DNA of 64,000 bases from Lichenicoccus roseus (GTDB taxonomy: Bacteria; Pseudomonadota; Alphaproteobacteria; Acetobacterales; Acetobacteraceae): contig NZ_VCDI01000002.1 in NCBI RefSeq assembly GCF_005844085.1, forward strand, positions 310,001 through 374,000. The letters run 5' to 3'. Shown here piece by piece: positions 46,735 through 59,630 of this stretch. The stretch's first letter is position 1. The number at the start of each line of letters is the position of its first letter. The notes beneath the pieces are model-generated. The model saw only the letters and a program-made list of their open reading frames with translations. It was not told the DNA's origin and did not search any database. The position numbers and the translations under genes were made by a program.

Positions 46735-47898
46735 ATGAGCTCCAAGCTGTCGCCGACGGAGATGCCCGAGACCCAGGCGGTGGCGGCGGGTCCGCTGGCT
46801 GCCTATCGCCAGCGCGTCGCCGACGGCCAGCTTGCAGCCGATCCGGAGCAGCAGCGTGCCGCCGCCCGGCTGGACCAGCTGTTCGAGGAGCTGCGGACCT
46901 ATCCCGCCGCCCATGCCGCCCGGCGTGGCCTGCGCGGGTTGTTCGGACGGGCCAGCCGCACCGCCGCCCGTCCGCGCGGGGTCTACCTGGTCGGCGATGT
47001 GGGACGCGGCAAGTCGATGCTGATGGACCTGTTCTTCGAGGTGGCGCCGGTGCGCCGCAAGCAGCGCATCCACTTCCATCGCTTCATGCAGGACGCGCAT
47101 CGCCGGCTGCATGCGATGAAGCGTGCCGACCCGTCGCTCACCGATCCGATCCCGCCGCTGGCGCAGGCGATCAGCACCGACGCCATCCTGCTCTGCTTCG
47201 ACGAGTTCCAGGTCAACGACATCACCGACGCGATGATCCTTGGCCGGCTGTTCGACGCGTTGTTCGAGCGCGGGGTGGTGGTGGTGGCGACCTCGAACAC
47301 CCGCCCTGAGGATCTGTTCCAGGGCCGCCCCGGCAGCGACGCCTTCAGGCCCTTCATCGCCACCATCCGGCGCGAGATGGACACCGTGCTGCTGGACAGC
47401 CCGCGCGACTACCGGCGAGGCGGCCTGCGCGGCATGGCTACCTGGCACGTGCCCGCCGATGCGCGCGCGGAGCTGCGGCTGGATGCGGCCTTCGACCAGC
47501 TGGCGGAGGATGCCGTCGCCGGACCCGAGACGCTGACGGTGATGGGGCGCCCGTTCGTGGTGCCGCTGGCCGCCGGCGGCGTCGCCCGCTTCGATTTCGA
47601 GACGCTGTGCGATCGACCGCTCGGCGCCGGTGACTACCTGGCGCTTGCCTCGCGCTACCCGGCGCTGGTGATCGACGGCGTGCCGCGGCTCGGGCCGGAG
47701 AATTTCGACGTCGCGCGCCGCTTCATCGTCCTGGTCGACGCCCTCTATGAGCAGAAGGTGAAGCTGGTGGCTTCCGCCGCCGACCGCCCCGACCGCATCT
47801 TCCAGCGCGGCGAGGGCGCCAAGGCGTTCGAGCGTACCGCCTCGCGCCTGGAGGAGATGCAGAGCCAGGCATACCTGGATCTGCCTCATCTGCCCTGA
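46735..47898 (+). CDS. zapE: Cell division ATPase ZapE (AFG1 family)
   Basis: ZapE is an AFG1-type P-loop ATPase that modulates the FtsZ ring. The 387-residue product has LVGDVGRGKSMLMDLFFE (Walker A), FHRFMQDAHRRLH, Walker B LLCFDEFQVND, and ATSNTRPEDLFQG. The C-terminal RRFIVLVDALYEQKVKLVASA block is the family end, followed by the repeat-derived tail SQAYLDLPHLP. The gene commonly precedes mdh in alphaproteobacteria, as here. Confidence 0.94.
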   Translation: MSSKLSPTEMPETQAVAAGPLAAYRQRVADGQLAADPEQQRAAARLDQLFEELRTYPAAHAARRGLRGLFGRASRTAARPRGVYLVGDVGRGKSMLMDLFFEVAPVRRKQRIHFHRFMQDAHRRLHAMKRADPSLTDPIPPLAQAISTDAILLCFDEFQVNDITDAMILGRLFDALFERGVVVVATSNTRPEDLFQGRPGSDAFRPFIATIRREMDTVLLDSPRDYRRGGLRGMATWHVPADARAELRLDAAFDQLAEDAVAGPETLTVMGRPFVVPLAAGGVARFDFETLCDRPLGAGDYLALASRYPALVIDGVPRLGPENFDVARRFIVLVDALYEQKVKLVASAADRPDRIFQRGEGAKAFERTASRLEEMQSQAYLDLPHLP

Positions 47899-48024
47899 GG
47901 GGGGCCAGGCATACCCGGATCTGCCTCATCTGCCCTGAGGGGGGCCAGGCATACCCGGATCTGCCTCACCTGCCTTGAAGGGGGGGCAGGCGTACCTGGA
48001 TGTGTCTCATCTGCCCTGAGGGGG
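47864..48024 (+). repeat. Four-copy 40-bp tandem repeat spanning the zapE stop codon
   Basis: The unit beginning GCCAGGCATAC and ending TGCCCTGAGGGG recurs at 47864, 47904 and 47944 with a 40-base period, and a degenerate fourth copy lies at about 47985-48024 (one extra G). The first copy encodes the last residues and TGA of zapE; the others sit in the leader of mdh. Because 40 is not a multiple of three, the copies do not extend the reading frame. Confidence 0.85.
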
Positions 48025-48052
48025 ACGTCCGCGGGTCTTGCCGACTTTATGA

Positions 48053-49090
<1,038 letters not shown>

Positions 49091-49330
49091 ACCAGCACGG
49101 ATCCTGCCGGCTCCTGCTGGCCGGATCCTGCGTGCTTGCAGACGATGCCGTCCTGCCAACCTGAAGCTCGAACCCCGACCTGGCGGCATGCTGACGCCAG
49201 CGTCCATGCGCTGACAGCATGCCTGCCACGGGTGAATGCACGCGACGGTAGTGTGATCACGGTATTATCTCTTCCGCACGGTTCCGGACCGGCGCGACCA
49301 GCGCGCCGGGCGCGTTGCTAGGAGTTCTTC

Positions 49331-52264
49331 ATGGCGGGCATCGATATCCTCGCTTCGGCTTTCAGCGGCGGAAATGCCGCCTACCTGGCCGATCTCTACG
49401 CAAGGTGGGTCGAGGATCCGGACAGCGTCGATCCCAGCTATGTCGACCTGTTTGCGGCCCTCGGCGAGGAAGGCCTGGCGATCGCCAAGGATGCCTCCGG
49501 AGCCTCCTGGGCACCGCGGCACTTCGAGGTCGAGCCCGCGGCGGCCCGGCCGATGCCGGCGCCGGTCAAGGACGATGCCGCGCCGAAGCCCGGGGACGCA
49601 AAGGCGGGGGGCACGCCGTCCGCCGAGGCAGTGCGCGCCGCCGCCGACGACAGCCTGCGCGCCATGCAGATGATCCGCGCCTACCGGGTGCGTGGCCATC
49701 TGGAGGCCCGACTCGATCCGCTCGGCCTGCAGATCCCCAAGCAGCATGCCGATCTCAATCCGGCGACTTACGGTTTCGGGCCGGACGATTTCGACCGGCC
49801 GATCTATCTCGGCCACGCCATGTCCAACCTGCTCGGCGGCGAGACCGCCACCATGCGCGAGGTGCTGGCGGCGATCCGGCACACCTATTGCGGCCCGGTC
49901 GGCGTCGAGTTCGCCCATGTGCAGGACCCCGCACAGCGCGACTGGATCCAGGAGCGCATCGAGGGTGGCCGCTGGCGGGACATGTATTCCGCCGAGCAGA
50001 AGAACGAGATCCTGCGCCAGCTCACCGAGGCGGAGGGCTTCGAGGCGTTCTGCCAGAAGCGCTATGTCGGCACCAAGCGGTTCGGGCTCGAGGGCGGCGA
50101 GGTCGCCATCCCGGCGCTGCAGGCGATCATCGACGAGGCGGCGCATGACGGCGTGCGCTCGATCACCATCGGCATGCCGCACCGTGGCCGGCTCAACACG
50201 CTCGCCAACATCGTGCGCAAGCCGTACACCGCGATCTTCAGCGAGTTCGGCGGCGCGTCGTTCAAGCCCGACGACGTGCAGGGCTCCGGCGACGTGAAGT
50301 ACCATCTCGGCACTTCGGTCGATGTCGAGATCGCCGGCCACAAGGTGCACATCTCGCTGCAGCCGAACCCGTCGCACCTGGAAGCGGTCGATCCGGTGGT
50401 GGTCGGCAAGGTGCGCGCCTACCAGGACATGTCGGGCGACACCGCCACGCGCCGGTCGGCGATGGGCATCCTGATGCATGGGGACGCGGCATTCGCCGGC
50501 CAGGGCCTGGTCTACGAGACGATGGCGATGAGCCAGCTCATCGGCTACCGCACGGGTGGCACCATCCACCTCATCGTCAACAACCAGATCGGCTTCACCA
50601 CGGTCTCCGCGCATGCCTATTCCGGCATGTACTGCACCGACATCGCGAAAGCGGTGCAGTCGCCGATCCTGCACGTGAACGGCGACGAGCCCGAGGCGGT
50701 GGTGTTCTGCGCCCGCCTGTGCACCGAATTCCGGCAGCGCTTCGCCACCGACATCGTGCTCGATATCGTGTGCTACCGCCGCTACGGCCATAACGAGAGC
50801 GACGAGCCGGCCTTCACCCAGCCGACCATGTACAAGGCGATCCGGGCGCGGCCGACCAGCCGCACGCTGTATGCCGAGCGACTGGTGCGCGAGGGGGCGA
50901 TCTCCGCCGAGGATGCCGCGGCGCAGTGGGAGGCCTTCCAGGCGAAGCTCGAGGACTCCTTCAAGGCGGCCAAATCCTATCGGCCCAACAAGGCGGACTG
51001 GCTGGAGGGCAGCTGGTCCGGCATGAAGCAGCCGCTGGTGCACCAGCCAGGCGAGAACGGCCACGAGGAGCTGACCGGCGTCTCCCGCGACGTGCTCGAC
51101 GAGGTCGGGCAGGCGCTGTCGCTGGTGCCGGCGGATTTCGACGCCAACCCCAAGATCGTGCGCCAGATCGAGGCCAAGGGTGCGATGTTCGCCTCCGGGC
51201 AGGGCATCGACTGGGCCACCGGCGAGGCGCTGGCATTCGGCTCGCTGATGGTCGAGGGCCACCGGGTGCGGCTGTCCGGCGAGGATTGCCAGCGCGGCAC
51301 CTTCAGCCATCGCCATGCGGTGCTGATCGACCAGTCCAACCAGAACGAATACGTGCCGCTGAACAATATTGGCCCCGACCAGGCCGGCATCGAGATCTAC
51401 AACTCGCTGCTGTCGGAGTTCGGCGTGCTCGGCTTCGAGTACGGCTACTCGCTGGCCGACCCGCGCACCCTGGTGCTGTGGGAGGCGCAGTTCGGTGACT
51501 TCGCCAACGGCGCGCAGGTCATCATCGACCAGTTCATCGCCTCCGGCGAGACCAAGTGGCTGCGCATGTCCGGCCTGGTGATGCTGCTGCCGCATGGCTA
51601 CGAGGGCCAGGGTCCGGAGCATTCGTCTGCCCGGCTGGAGCGCTACCTGCAGCTCTGCGCCGAGGACAACATGCATGTCTGCAACGTCACCACGCCGGCG
51701 AACTACTTCCACGCCCTGCGCCGGCAGCTCAAGCGCAACTACCGCAAGCCGCTGATCATGATGACGCCGAAGTCGCTGCTGCGGCACAAGCTGGCGGTGA
51801 GCGCGGTGGCCGACATGGCCGATGGCACGCATTTCCTGCCGGTGATCGGCGAGACCGACACCATCGCGGCGCCGGAGCAGGTGACCCGCGTCGTGATCTG
51901 CTCGGGCAAGGTCTACTACGACCTGCTGGCCGAGCGCCGCGAGCAGAAGGCCGACACCGTGGCGCTGCTGCGGCTGGAGCAGATCTATCCGTTCAGCGAC
52001 TACGAGCTCGGCGAGGCGCTGAAGCCGTACGCGAACGCGAAGGTGATCTGGTGCCAGGAGGAGCCCGAGAACATGGGGTCGTGGTCGTTCCTGGACCGGC
52101 GCATCGAGGCGGTGCTCGCCGCCATCGGCCACAAGTCGACGCGGCCGGTCTATGTCGGCCGCCGGGGTGCTGCCAGCCCCGCGACCGGGCTCGCGCGCAC
52201 CCATGCCAGCGAGCAGGCGGCGCTGGTGCGCGAGGCGCTGGGTCTCGACGGGGCATCCGCCTGA
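49331..52264 (+). CDS. sucA: 2-oxoglutarate dehydrogenase E1 component
   Basis: SucA is the thiamin-diphosphate decarboxylase of the 2-oxoglutarate dehydrogenase complex. The 977-residue protein has the N-terminal YLADLYARWVEDPDSVDPSY segment that binds E2, GMPHRGRLNTLANI, HGDAAFAGQGLVYE and the C-terminal ENMGSWSFLDRRIEAVL. Family length is about 950-990. The ATG at 49331 follows AGGAG. The 240-base gap before it has the mdh hairpin. Confidence 0.98.
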   Translation: MAGIDILASAFSGGNAAYLADLYARWVEDPDSVDPSYVDLFAALGEEGLAIAKDASGASWAPRHFEVEPAAARPMPAPVKDDAAPKPGDAKAGGTPSAEAVRAAADDSLRAMQMIRAYRVRGHLEARLDPLGLQIPKQHADLNPATYGFGPDDFDRPIYLGHAMSNLLGGETATMREVLAAIRHTYCGPVGVEFAHVQDPAQRDWIQERIEGGRWRDMYSAEQKNEILRQLTEAEGFEAFCQKRYVGTKRFGLEGGEVAIPALQAIIDEAAHDGVRSITIGMPHRGRLNTLANIVRKPYTAIFSEFGGASFKPDDVQGSGDVKYHLGTSVDVEIAGHKVHISLQPNPSHLEAVDPVVVGKVRAYQDMSGDTATRRSAMGILMHGDAAFAGQGLVYETMAMSQLIGYRTGGTIHLIVNNQIGFTTVSAHAYSGMYCTDIAKAVQSPILHVNGDEPEAVVFCARLCTEFRQRFATDIVLDIVCYRRYGHNESDEPAFTQPTMYKAIRARPTSRTLYAERLVREGAISAEDAAAQWEAFQAKLEDSFKAAKSYRPNKADWLEGSWSGMKQPLVHQPGENGHEELTGVSRDVLDEVGQALSLVPADFDANPKIVRQIEAKGAMFASGQGIDWATGEALAFGSLMVEGHRVRLSGEDCQRGTFSHRHAVLIDQSNQNEYVPLNNIGPDQAGIEIYNSLLSEFGVLGFEYGYSLADPRTLVLWEAQFGDFANGAQVIIDQFIASGETKWLRMSGLVMLLPHGYEGQGPEHSSARLERYLQLCAEDNMHVCNVTTPANYFHALRRQLKRNYRKPLIMMTPKSLLRHKLAVSAVADMADGTHFLPVIGETDTIAAPEQVTRVVICSGKVYYDLLAERREQKADTVALLRLEQIYPFSDYELGEALKPYANAKVIWCQEEPENMGSWSFLDRRIEAVLAAIGHKSTRPVYVGRRGAASPATGLARTHASEQAALVREALGLDGASA

Positions 52265-52390
52265 GCGCAGATTGACCCGAACAGCACCGTGGGGCCTTCC
52301 AGTCCCCGACCAGCAGATCCTGCCCGGAAAGCCGCAGGAACGTCCGCATGACGCCCAGGCCGGGGCGCCTGCAAAGACCGAAGGAAGCGC

Positions 52391-53695
52391 ATGTCTGCCG
52401 AGATCAAGGTTCCGACGCTGGGTGAGAGCGTCACGAGCGCAACCGTATCGCGCTGGCTGAAGCAGCCCGGCGACGCCGTCAGCACGGACGAGGCGGTGGT
52501 CGAGCTCGAGACCGACAAGGTCAGCGTCGAGGTCGCGGCGCCGGAATCCGGTGTGCTCGGCGCCCATGCGGTGGACGAGGGCGGCGAGGTCGAGGTCGGC
52601 TCGCTGCTGACCACGGTCGAGGGCAGCTCCGGCGCGAAGCCCACCGGCCAGGCGGCTCCGGCTCAGGCTCCGGCCGAACCCGCTCCGGCGCCCGCCGCGG
52701 CACAGAAGCCGGCGCGCGAGGCTGCCAACCCCTCGGGCGGGGTCAATCCGCCGCCGCGCACCAGTGGCCCGGTTTCCCGTCCGGCGACGCCACCGGCCGA
52801 TGTCGCCGGCCATGCTCCGCTGCCGTCCGCCGCCAAGCTGATGACCGAGCGCAGCGTGAGGTCCGGCGATGTCGGCGAGGGTACCGGCAAGGACGGCCGC
52901 ATCACCAAGGGCGACGTGCTCGCCTTCCTGGAGCGTCCGGCGGCACCGGCGGCGAAGACCGCTCCGGCGCCGGCTGCCGCGCGCGCCGACGATCCGCGCG
53001 AGGAGCGGGTCAAGATGACCCGGCTGCGCAAGACCATCGCCGGCCGGCTCAAGGATGCGCAGAACACCGCAGCAATCCTCACCACCTTCAACGAGGTGGA
53101 CATGAGTGCGGCGATGGCGATGCGCGCCGAGTATCGCGAGGCGTTCGAGAAGAAGCACAACGGCGCACGGCTCGGCTTCATGTCGATCTTCGTGCGCGCC
53201 TGCATCGCGGGCCTGCGCGAGTTTCCGGCGGTCAATGCCGAGATCGCCGGCGACGACGTGATCTATCGCAATTTCGTGCACATGGGCATCGCCGTCGGTG
53301 GCGCCAACGGACTGGTGGTGCCGGTGCTGCGCGACGCCGACCAGATGGGCTTCGCTGCGATCGAGCGCGGCATTGCGAGCTTCGGCAAGCGGGCGCGCGA
53401 CGGCCAGCTCAAGCTCGACGAGCTGACCGGTGGCACCTTCTCGATCACCAACGGCGGCATCTACGGCTCGCTGATGTCGACGCCGATCCTGAACCCACCG
53501 CAATCGGCGATCCTGGGCATGCACAAGATCCAGGACCGGCCGATCGCGGTGGCCGGACAGGTGGTGATCCGGCCGATGATGTACCTGGCCCTTTCGTACG
53601 ATCACCGCATCGTCGACGGCAAGGAAGCGGTCAGCTTCCTCGTGCGTGTCAAGGAAGGTGTGGAGGATCCGCGCCGGCTGCTGCTGGAGATCTAG
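52391..53695 (+). CDS. sucB: Dihydrolipoyllysine-residue succinyltransferase (E2 of 2-OGDH)
   Basis: SucB transfers the succinyl group to CoA. The 434-residue protein has one lipoyl domain (lipoyl-lysine K43 in [10 protein letters not shown]), a Pro/Ala linker, an E1/E3-binding domain ([10 protein letters not shown], then [13 protein letters not shown]) and the catalytic domain with the active His in [19 protein letters not shown]. It sits between sucA and lpd in one operon. Confidence 0.97.
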   Translation: MSAEIKVPTLGESVTSATVSRWLKQPGDAVSTDEAVVELETDKVSVEVAAPESGVLGAHAVDEGGEVEVGSLLTTVEGSSGAKPTGQAAPAQAPAEPAPAPAAAQKPAREAANPSGGVNPPPRTSGPVSRPATPPADVAGHAPLPSAAKLMTERSVRSGDVGEGTGKDGRITKGDVLAFLERPAAPAAKTAPAPAAARADDPREERVKMTRLRKTIAGRLKDAQNTAAILTTFNEVDMSAAMAMRAEYREAFEKKHNGARLGFMSIFVRACIAGLREFPAVNAEIAGDDVIYRNFVHMGIAVGGANGLVVPVLRDADQMGFAAIERGIASFGKRARDGQLKLDELTGGTFSITNGGIYGSLMSTPILNPPQSAILGMHKIQDRPIAVAGQVVIRPMMYLALSYDHRIVDGKEAVSFLVRVKEGVEDPRRLLLEI

Positions 53696-53749
53696 CGCCC
53701 GGCTCCCCACCTCTGCGGCATCAGAAGAGATCAGGACACACACGATACC

Positions 53750-55531
53750 ATGGCGACCGAGATCAAGGTGCCCGTGCTGGGCGAGAGCGTGACGACCGCG
53801 ACGGTGGCGCGCTGGATCAAGCAGCCGGGCGATGCGGTCGCGGCCGACGAGGCGGTGGTCGAGCTCGAGACCGACAAGGTCAGCGTCGAGGTGGCGGCGC
53901 CGGAGGCCGGCGTGCTGGGTCCGCTGGCGGTGCAGGAGGGCGAGGAGGTCGCGGTCGGCGCCGTGCTGACGACGATCGAGGCCGGCGGAGTCCAGGCGGG
54001 CGGCAAGGCTCCGGATCCCGCGGCCAAGTCGAAGCCGGCTTCGGCGGCGAAGGAGGCAACGCCCGCGACCTCGGCCAGTCCCGCCAAGGCGGCACCGCCG
54101 GCGCCTACCGCTGCTCCGGCCGCGCCTGCGAAGGAAGTCGGCGATACCGACTACGACCTGATCGTCATCGGCTCCGGTCCGGGCGGCTATGTCTGTGCGT
54201 TGCGCGCGGCCCAGCTTGGGCTCAAGACCGCCTGCGTCGAGAAGCGTGCGACGCTCGGCGGCACCTGCCTCAACATCGGCTGCATTCCGTCGAAGGCGCT
54301 GCTGCAGTCGTCGGAGAACTTCCACGAGATCGAGTCGAGCTTCGCGCAGCACGGCATCATGGTGGAGGGCATCAGGCTCGACCTCGCCAGGATGCACGCC
54401 CGCAAGGCCGGCGTGGTGGATGCCAACGTCAAGGGCGTCGAGTTCCTGTTCAAGAAGAACGGCGTGACCTGGCTGAAGGGCGCCGGCAAGATAACCGGCC
54501 CGAACCATGTCGAGGTGGACGGCAAGTCGTTCTCCGCCAAGAACATCGTGATCGCCACCGGCAGCGACAGCATCGGCCTGCCCGGCATCGAGATCGACGA
54601 GAAGCGCATCGTCACCTCGACCGGAGCGCTGGAGCTGGGGAGCGTGCCGAAGCACCTGGTGGTGATCGGCGCCGGCGTGATCGGGCTGGAGCTCGGCTCC
54701 GTCTGGCACCGGCTCGGCGCCGAGGTCACCGTGGTGGAGTATCTCGACCGCATCGTTCCCGGTCTCGACAACGAGATCGCGAAGTCGTTCCAGCGCGTGC
54801 TCGACAAGCAGGGGCTGAAGTTCAGGCTGGGGTCCAAGGTCACCAAGGCCGAGACCACCGACAAGGGTGTCACGCTGACGGTGGAGCCGGCCAAGGGTGG
54901 CGAGGCCACCACCATCGAGGCCGACGTCGTGCTGGTGGCGATCGGCCGGCGCGCGGTGAGCGAGGGCGTCGGGTTGGAGGACGTCGGCGTCGAACTGGAC
55001 GATCGCAAGCGGGTGAAGACCGACGCGCACTATGCGACCAATATCCCGTCCATCCATGCCATCGGCGACGTGATCTCGGGACCGATGCTGGCGCACAAGG
55101 CCGAGGACGAGGGCGTGGCGCTGGCCGAGATCCTTGCCGGGCAGGCCGGGCACGTGAATTACGGGGTGATCCCGTCGGTGGTCTACACCTGGCCGGAAGT
55201 GGCGGCGGTCGGGCGCTCCGAGGAGGAGCTGAAGGCGGACGGCGTCGCCTACACGGTCGGCAAGTTCCCGTTCACCGCCAATGGGCGTGCGCGGGCGATG
55301 GCGGCGACCGATGGCTTCGTGAAGATCCTGGCCGACAAGAAGACCGACCGCATCCTGGGCGCGCACATCCTTGGTCCGGACGCCGGCACGCTGATCGCGG
55401 AGCTGGCGACGGCGATGGAGTTCGGGGCCAGCTCGGAGGATGTGGCGCGCATCTGCCACGCGCATCCGACGCTGAACGAGGCGGTCAAGGAAGCGGCGCT
55501 CGCCGTCGAGGGACGCGCGCTGCATATCTGA
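53750..55531 (+). CDS. lpd: Dihydrolipoyl dehydrogenase with an N-terminal lipoyl domain (E3)
   Basis: The 593-residue protein adds a lipoyl domain (K43 in ETDKVSVEV) to a standard E3: [19 protein letters not shown], the redox disulphide [31 protein letters not shown], and the C-terminal HAHPTLNEA active-site block. About 60 of the first 78 residues match SucB by eye, so the domain is likely a copy. A Pro/Ala linker joins it to E3. It completes the sucA-sucB-lpd operon. Confidence 0.96.
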   Translation: MATEIKVPVLGESVTTATVARWIKQPGDAVAADEAVVELETDKVSVEVAAPEAGVLGPLAVQEGEEVAVGAVLTTIEAGGVQAGGKAPDPAAKSKPASAAKEATPATSASPAKAAPPAPTAAPAAPAKEVGDTDYDLIVIGSGPGGYVCALRAAQLGLKTACVEKRATLGGTCLNIGCIPSKALLQSSENFHEIESSFAQHGIMVEGIRLDLARMHARKAGVVDANVKGVEFLFKKNGVTWLKGAGKITGPNHVEVDGKSFSAKNIVIATGSDSIGLPGIEIDEKRIVTSTGALELGSVPKHLVVIGAGVIGLELGSVWHRLGAEVTVVEYLDRIVPGLDNEIAKSFQRVLDKQGLKFRLGSKVTKAETTDKGVTLTVEPAKGGEATTIEADVVLVAIGRRAVSEGVGLEDVGVELDDRKRVKTDAHYATNIPSIHAIGDVISGPMLAHKAEDEGVALAEILAGQAGHVNYGVIPSVVYTWPEVAAVGRSEEELKADGVAYTVGKFPFTANGRARAMAATDGFVKILADKKTDRILGAHILGPDAGTLIAELATAMEFGASSEDVARICHAHPTLNEAVKEAALAVEGRALHI

Positions 55532-55559
55532 CGACGCAAACGGCCGGCGGAGGGACGCG

Positions 55560-56546
55560 ATGCTGGCGCTGACCATGGGGGACCCGGCCGGGATCGGCGG
55601 CGAGATCGCCATCGCCGCGTGGCGGATGTTGCGCTCGACCGGGCCGGCATTCCTGATCATCGCCGATCCTGCCTGGCTGCGTTCCTGTGCCGGCGGCGCC
55701 GATTGTCCTCTGGCGGTGCTGTCGGATCCGGTGGAGGCGGCCGCAATCTTCGCCGACGCACTGCCGGTGTGGCCGATCGACCTCGCGGCTACGGCAGTGC
55801 CCGGGCGGCCGGACAGCGCCAATGCCCCTGCCATCACCGGCAGCATCGCGCGCGCGGTTGCGCTGGCGCAGGCGGGCGTGGTGAGCGGGATCGTGACCAA
55901 CCCGATCAGCAAGGCGGTGCTGCAGGCGGCGGGCTTTGCCTATCCCGGCCACACCGAATATCTCGGCGCGTTGATGCAGACGCCCGGCGCCGAGGTGATG
56001 ATGCTGGCGGGCCCGTCGCTGCGCGTGGTGCCGGTGACGGTGCATTGCTCGCTGCGCCGCGCGGTCGAGACGCTCACCACGGCGGAGATCATCCGGGTGA
56101 CGCGCACCACCCGCGACGCTCTGGTGCGGGATTTCGGCATCGCCTCGCCACGGCTGGCGATGGCAGGCCTCAACCCGCATGCCGGCGAGAGCGGCCGCAT
56201 GGGAACCGAGGAGACCAGCCTGATCGAGCCCGCAATGCGCGCTCTGGCGGACGAGGGCATCGCGGTGGTCGGGCCGATGCCGCCCGACACCATGTTCACG
56301 CCGGCGGCCCGCGCGCGCTACGATGCGGCGATCTGCATGTATCACGACCAGGCGCTGATCCCGCTCAAGACGCTCGACATGGAGCGCGGGGTCAACGTGA
56401 CGCTGGGCCTGGATCTGGTTCGTACCTCGCCGGATCACGGCACGGCGTTCGACATCGCGGGCCGGGGCATTGCGTCGCCGGTCAGCCTGGTCGAGGCGCT
56501 GCGTCTTGCCGACACCATCGCGCGCAACCGGAGTTCAGCTGCATGA
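55560..56546 (+). CDS. pdxA: 4-hydroxythreonine-4-phosphate dehydrogenase
   Basis: PdxA acts in the DXP-dependent pathway to pyridoxal phosphate. The 328-residue product has [11 protein letters not shown], the metal-binding His in [22 protein letters not shown] and [15 protein letters not shown]. The ATG at 55560 has GGAGGG upstream. It starts 28 bases after lpd and overlaps pdxJ by ATGA. N-terminus has little room beyond the motif. Confidence 0.95.
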   Translation: MLALTMGDPAGIGGEIAIAAWRMLRSTGPAFLIIADPAWLRSCAGGADCPLAVLSDPVEAAAIFADALPVWPIDLAATAVPGRPDSANAPAITGSIARAVALAQAGVVSGIVTNPISKAVLQAAGFAYPGHTEYLGALMQTPGAEVMMLAGPSLRVVPVTVHCSLRRAVETLTTAEIIRVTRTTRDALVRDFGIASPRLAMAGLNPHAGESGRMGTEETSLIEPAMRALADEGIAVVGPMPPDTMFTPAARARYDAAICMYHDQALIPLKTLDMERGVNVTLGLDLVRTSPDHGTAFDIAGRGIASPVSLVEALRLADTIARNRSSAA

Positions 56547-57256
56547 CCTGTCGCCTGGGCGTCAACATCGACCACGTGGCGACGGTGCGGAATGCCCGCG
56601 GTGGCCTGCATCCCGATCCGCTCGACGCCGCGCGGGCGGCGATCGCAGCCGGCGCCGACGGCATCACGCTGCACCTGCGCGAGGACCGCCGCCACATACG
56701 CGACGACGACCTGCGGCGCATCGCGGCGGGCATCGAGGCGCCGGTCAATCTGGAGATGGCGGCGACCTCCGAGATGGCCGACATCGCCGATGCGCTGCGT
56801 CCGCATGCCTGCTGCATCGTGCCGGAACGGCGCGCCGAGGTGACCACCGAGGGCGGGCTGGATGCCGCCGGCCAGATGGAGACGCTGGCGCCGATCGTGT
56901 CCCGCCTGTCGTCGGCGGGCATCCGGGTGTCGCTGTTCATCGATGCCGATCCTGCGCAGATCGAGGCGGCGGCGACACTGGGGGCCGCGGTGGTCGAGCT
57001 GCACACCGGCGCCTATGCGCATCATCCGGAGGCCGAGCTGGACCGCTTGCGTGTGGGCGCACGGCTCGCGACCCGTCTCGGGCTGGAAGTGCATGCCGGG
57101 CACGGCCTGACCTTCGACAACGTCGGTCCGGTGGCTGCCATTCCTGAAATACGTGAGCTCAATATCGGGCACTTCCTGATCGGGGAAGCGATCCTGCACG
57201 GCCTGCCGCACGTTGTCCGGCATATGCGCGGGCTGATCCAGGCAGCCCGCGCTTGA
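56543..57256 (+). CDS. pdxJ: Pyridoxine 5'-phosphate synthase
   Basis: PdxJ condenses 1-deoxyxylulose 5-phosphate with the PdxA product. The 237-residue TIM-barrel enzyme has [60 protein letters not shown] in part, and [13 protein letters not shown]. Its ATG overlaps the pdxA stop, so the two sequential enzymes are coupled. Confidence 0.97.
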   Translation: MTCRLGVNIDHVATVRNARGGLHPDPLDAARAAIAAGADGITLHLREDRRHIRDDDLRRIAAGIEAPVNLEMAATSEMADIADALRPHACCIVPERRAEVTTEGGLDAAGQMETLAPIVSRLSSAGIRVSLFIDADPAQIEAAATLGAAVVELHTGAYAHHPEAELDRLRVGARLATRLGLEVHAGHGLTFDNVGPVAAIPEIRELNIGHFLIGEAILHGLPHVVRHMRGLIQAARA

Positions 57257-57302
57257 GACGACGGGGCTGATTGCATCGGCCCGGAGCTGGAGGAGTTTTT
57301 GC

Positions 57303-58286
<984 letters not shown>

Positions 58287-58292
58287 ACCGGG

Positions 58293-58850
58293 CTACTTCT
58301 TCGCTGGCGTGGCGGCGGCCGGGGCGGCGGTGACCTCGGCCGCTGCGGGCTGGGCCGGCTCCGGGGGTGGATGGAAGCCGGACGCCCTCGACCAGGTGCT
58401 GGCTGGCTGCATGGTCGGCTCCGGCTGGCGCAGGCAGCCACGGACCAGCGGTTCGCAGACGCCGTCCTCGCCGACCGCCTTGTCGTTGTCGCCGGTGAAA
58501 TGCAGGTCGGTGACCCTGTTGTCGACCAGCCGCAGATTGGCGCTGCAATAGGTGCCGCTGCCGCCGAGCGAGATGCCGCCCAGGTTGAGCGGCAGGTCGA
58601 CGGTCAGTCCCCCGGTGGCCGACGGCTTGTAGACGTACGAAAACAGCTGCGTCGTGGGGTTGAGCTGCACCGTCTTGTCCGGCGGCCCGGCGCAGGCCTG
58701 CACGTCGTTGGCAGACATGCCGATCATCCCGATCTGCGCCTTGTGCGCGTCACGCGACGCACCGTAGCCGCAGCCGGCGAGGATAAGCGCCAGCGCGAGA
58801 CAGTTTAATTCCCGTGCTACCCTGAGGGTCGACGTCAAGCCACTCTCCAT
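58293..58850 (-). CDS. Putative lipoprotein
   Basis: The 185-residue product has a signal peptide ending in the lipobox LILAGCG, so it is probably lipidated. The mature part has HKAQIGMIGMSANDVQACAGPP, a beta-rich region with GGLTVDLPLNLGG and NLRLVDNRVTDLHFTGD, and a Pro/Ala-rich tail. SmpA/OmlA-like proteins share the MSANDVQACAGPPDK-type start, but I do not assign a family. The Met at 58850 begins the signal. Convergent with the aldo/keto reductase gene. Confidence 0.7.
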   Translation of the reverse strand: MESGLTSTLRVARELNCLALALILAGCGYGASRDAHKAQIGMIGMSANDVQACAGPPDKTVQLNPTTQLFSYVYKPSATGGLTVDLPLNLGGISLGGSGTYCSANLRLVDNRVTDLHFTGDNDKAVGEDGVCEPLVRGCLRQPEPTMQPASTWSRASGFHPPPEPAQPAAAEVTAAPAAATPAKK

Positions 58851-59008
58851 CACCCGGTCACGACCGTGATTGATACGTAAACCGATGTGCCAGGGATGCT
58901 GCGGCGAGTTCAAGTGTCCTCGATGCTTTCCCTAGCACTTCCTTCACACCTTGGCGGCTAGAACTCCCTGAGGATCGCAGGGTGCGGCCGACAGGTAGGT
59001 CCAAACAG

Positions 59009-59470
59009 ATGTTGAGAGTCGTTCCTGATCAAGAATGGGTCGCCGGGTCGTCGGTCATGCGTCTCGAGCGGATCAAGACCCTGGATGGTGCAAGGGCAAA
59101 GCTAACGATGCCCTCGGGTCAGGTGATGGATCTGACCGAGACGGAGTGGCGCGAGGTCGCCAGGGGCGTGCGGAGCCTTTTCCCCAAAACGACTTCTCGG
59201 CCTGACGGTGATATCAACCATCCCAAAACAAATACCGCCTGGAGCGCAGAGTTGGATGCCCAGTTGGCCTCCTTCTGGAAACAGGGCTTCGGCTATAAGC
59301 GTCTCGCAGAACATTTTGGTCGCACCCGAGGCAGCATCGAGACGCGTCTTTCGCAGCTCGGCATTTTGAAGCTCAAGCCGATGTCTGACATACCGTCGAG
59401 CGTGCGTAGGTCGGCAACCCATGGCCCCTCCGTGAACGTGGAGGTCAAGATCGGAGCTCCGGAGCGCTGA
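59009..59470 (+). CDS. Possible DNA-binding protein with a Myb/HTH-like motif
   Basis: A 153-residue product: an N-terminal part with VMDLTETEWREVARG and a C-terminal helical unit SAELDAQLASFWKQGFGYKR, then LAEHFGRTRGSIETRLSQLG, which reads as a helix-turn-helix with a Trp-rich first helix, similar to GcrA- or Myb-like domains. The ATG at 59009 is preceded by a purine run; a GTG at 58982 is in frame. Codon use seems less GC-biased than in neighbours. Function unknown. Confidence 0.65.
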   Translation: MLRVVPDQEWVAGSSVMRLERIKTLDGARAKLTMPSGQVMDLTETEWREVARGVRSLFPKTTSRPDGDINHPKTNTAWSAELDAQLASFWKQGFGYKRLAEHFGRTRGSIETRLSQLGILKLKPMSDIPSSVRRSATHGPSVNVEVKIGAPER

Positions 59471-59630
59471 TCAGGGACCATTCACATCGGTGAGCGATCT
59501 TCCTTCGCGCCTCTGGAAATCGATAGACACATCTCCTTCAGAAGCCGTGCAAGGGCTGTGCTCAAGAACCGCATGCATTATCCTTCTTTGCTGCTTGGCC
59601 AGACGGCCGGCACGTCCGTGGGGGACCGGC

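Noticed and set aside
49265-55912. A 2215-codon open frame antisense to sucA, sucB and lpd
   Set aside because: Its product is low-complexity Arg/His/Asp-rich without domains or ribosome-binding site. Long antisense frames arise from GC-rich third positions in the genes opposite.
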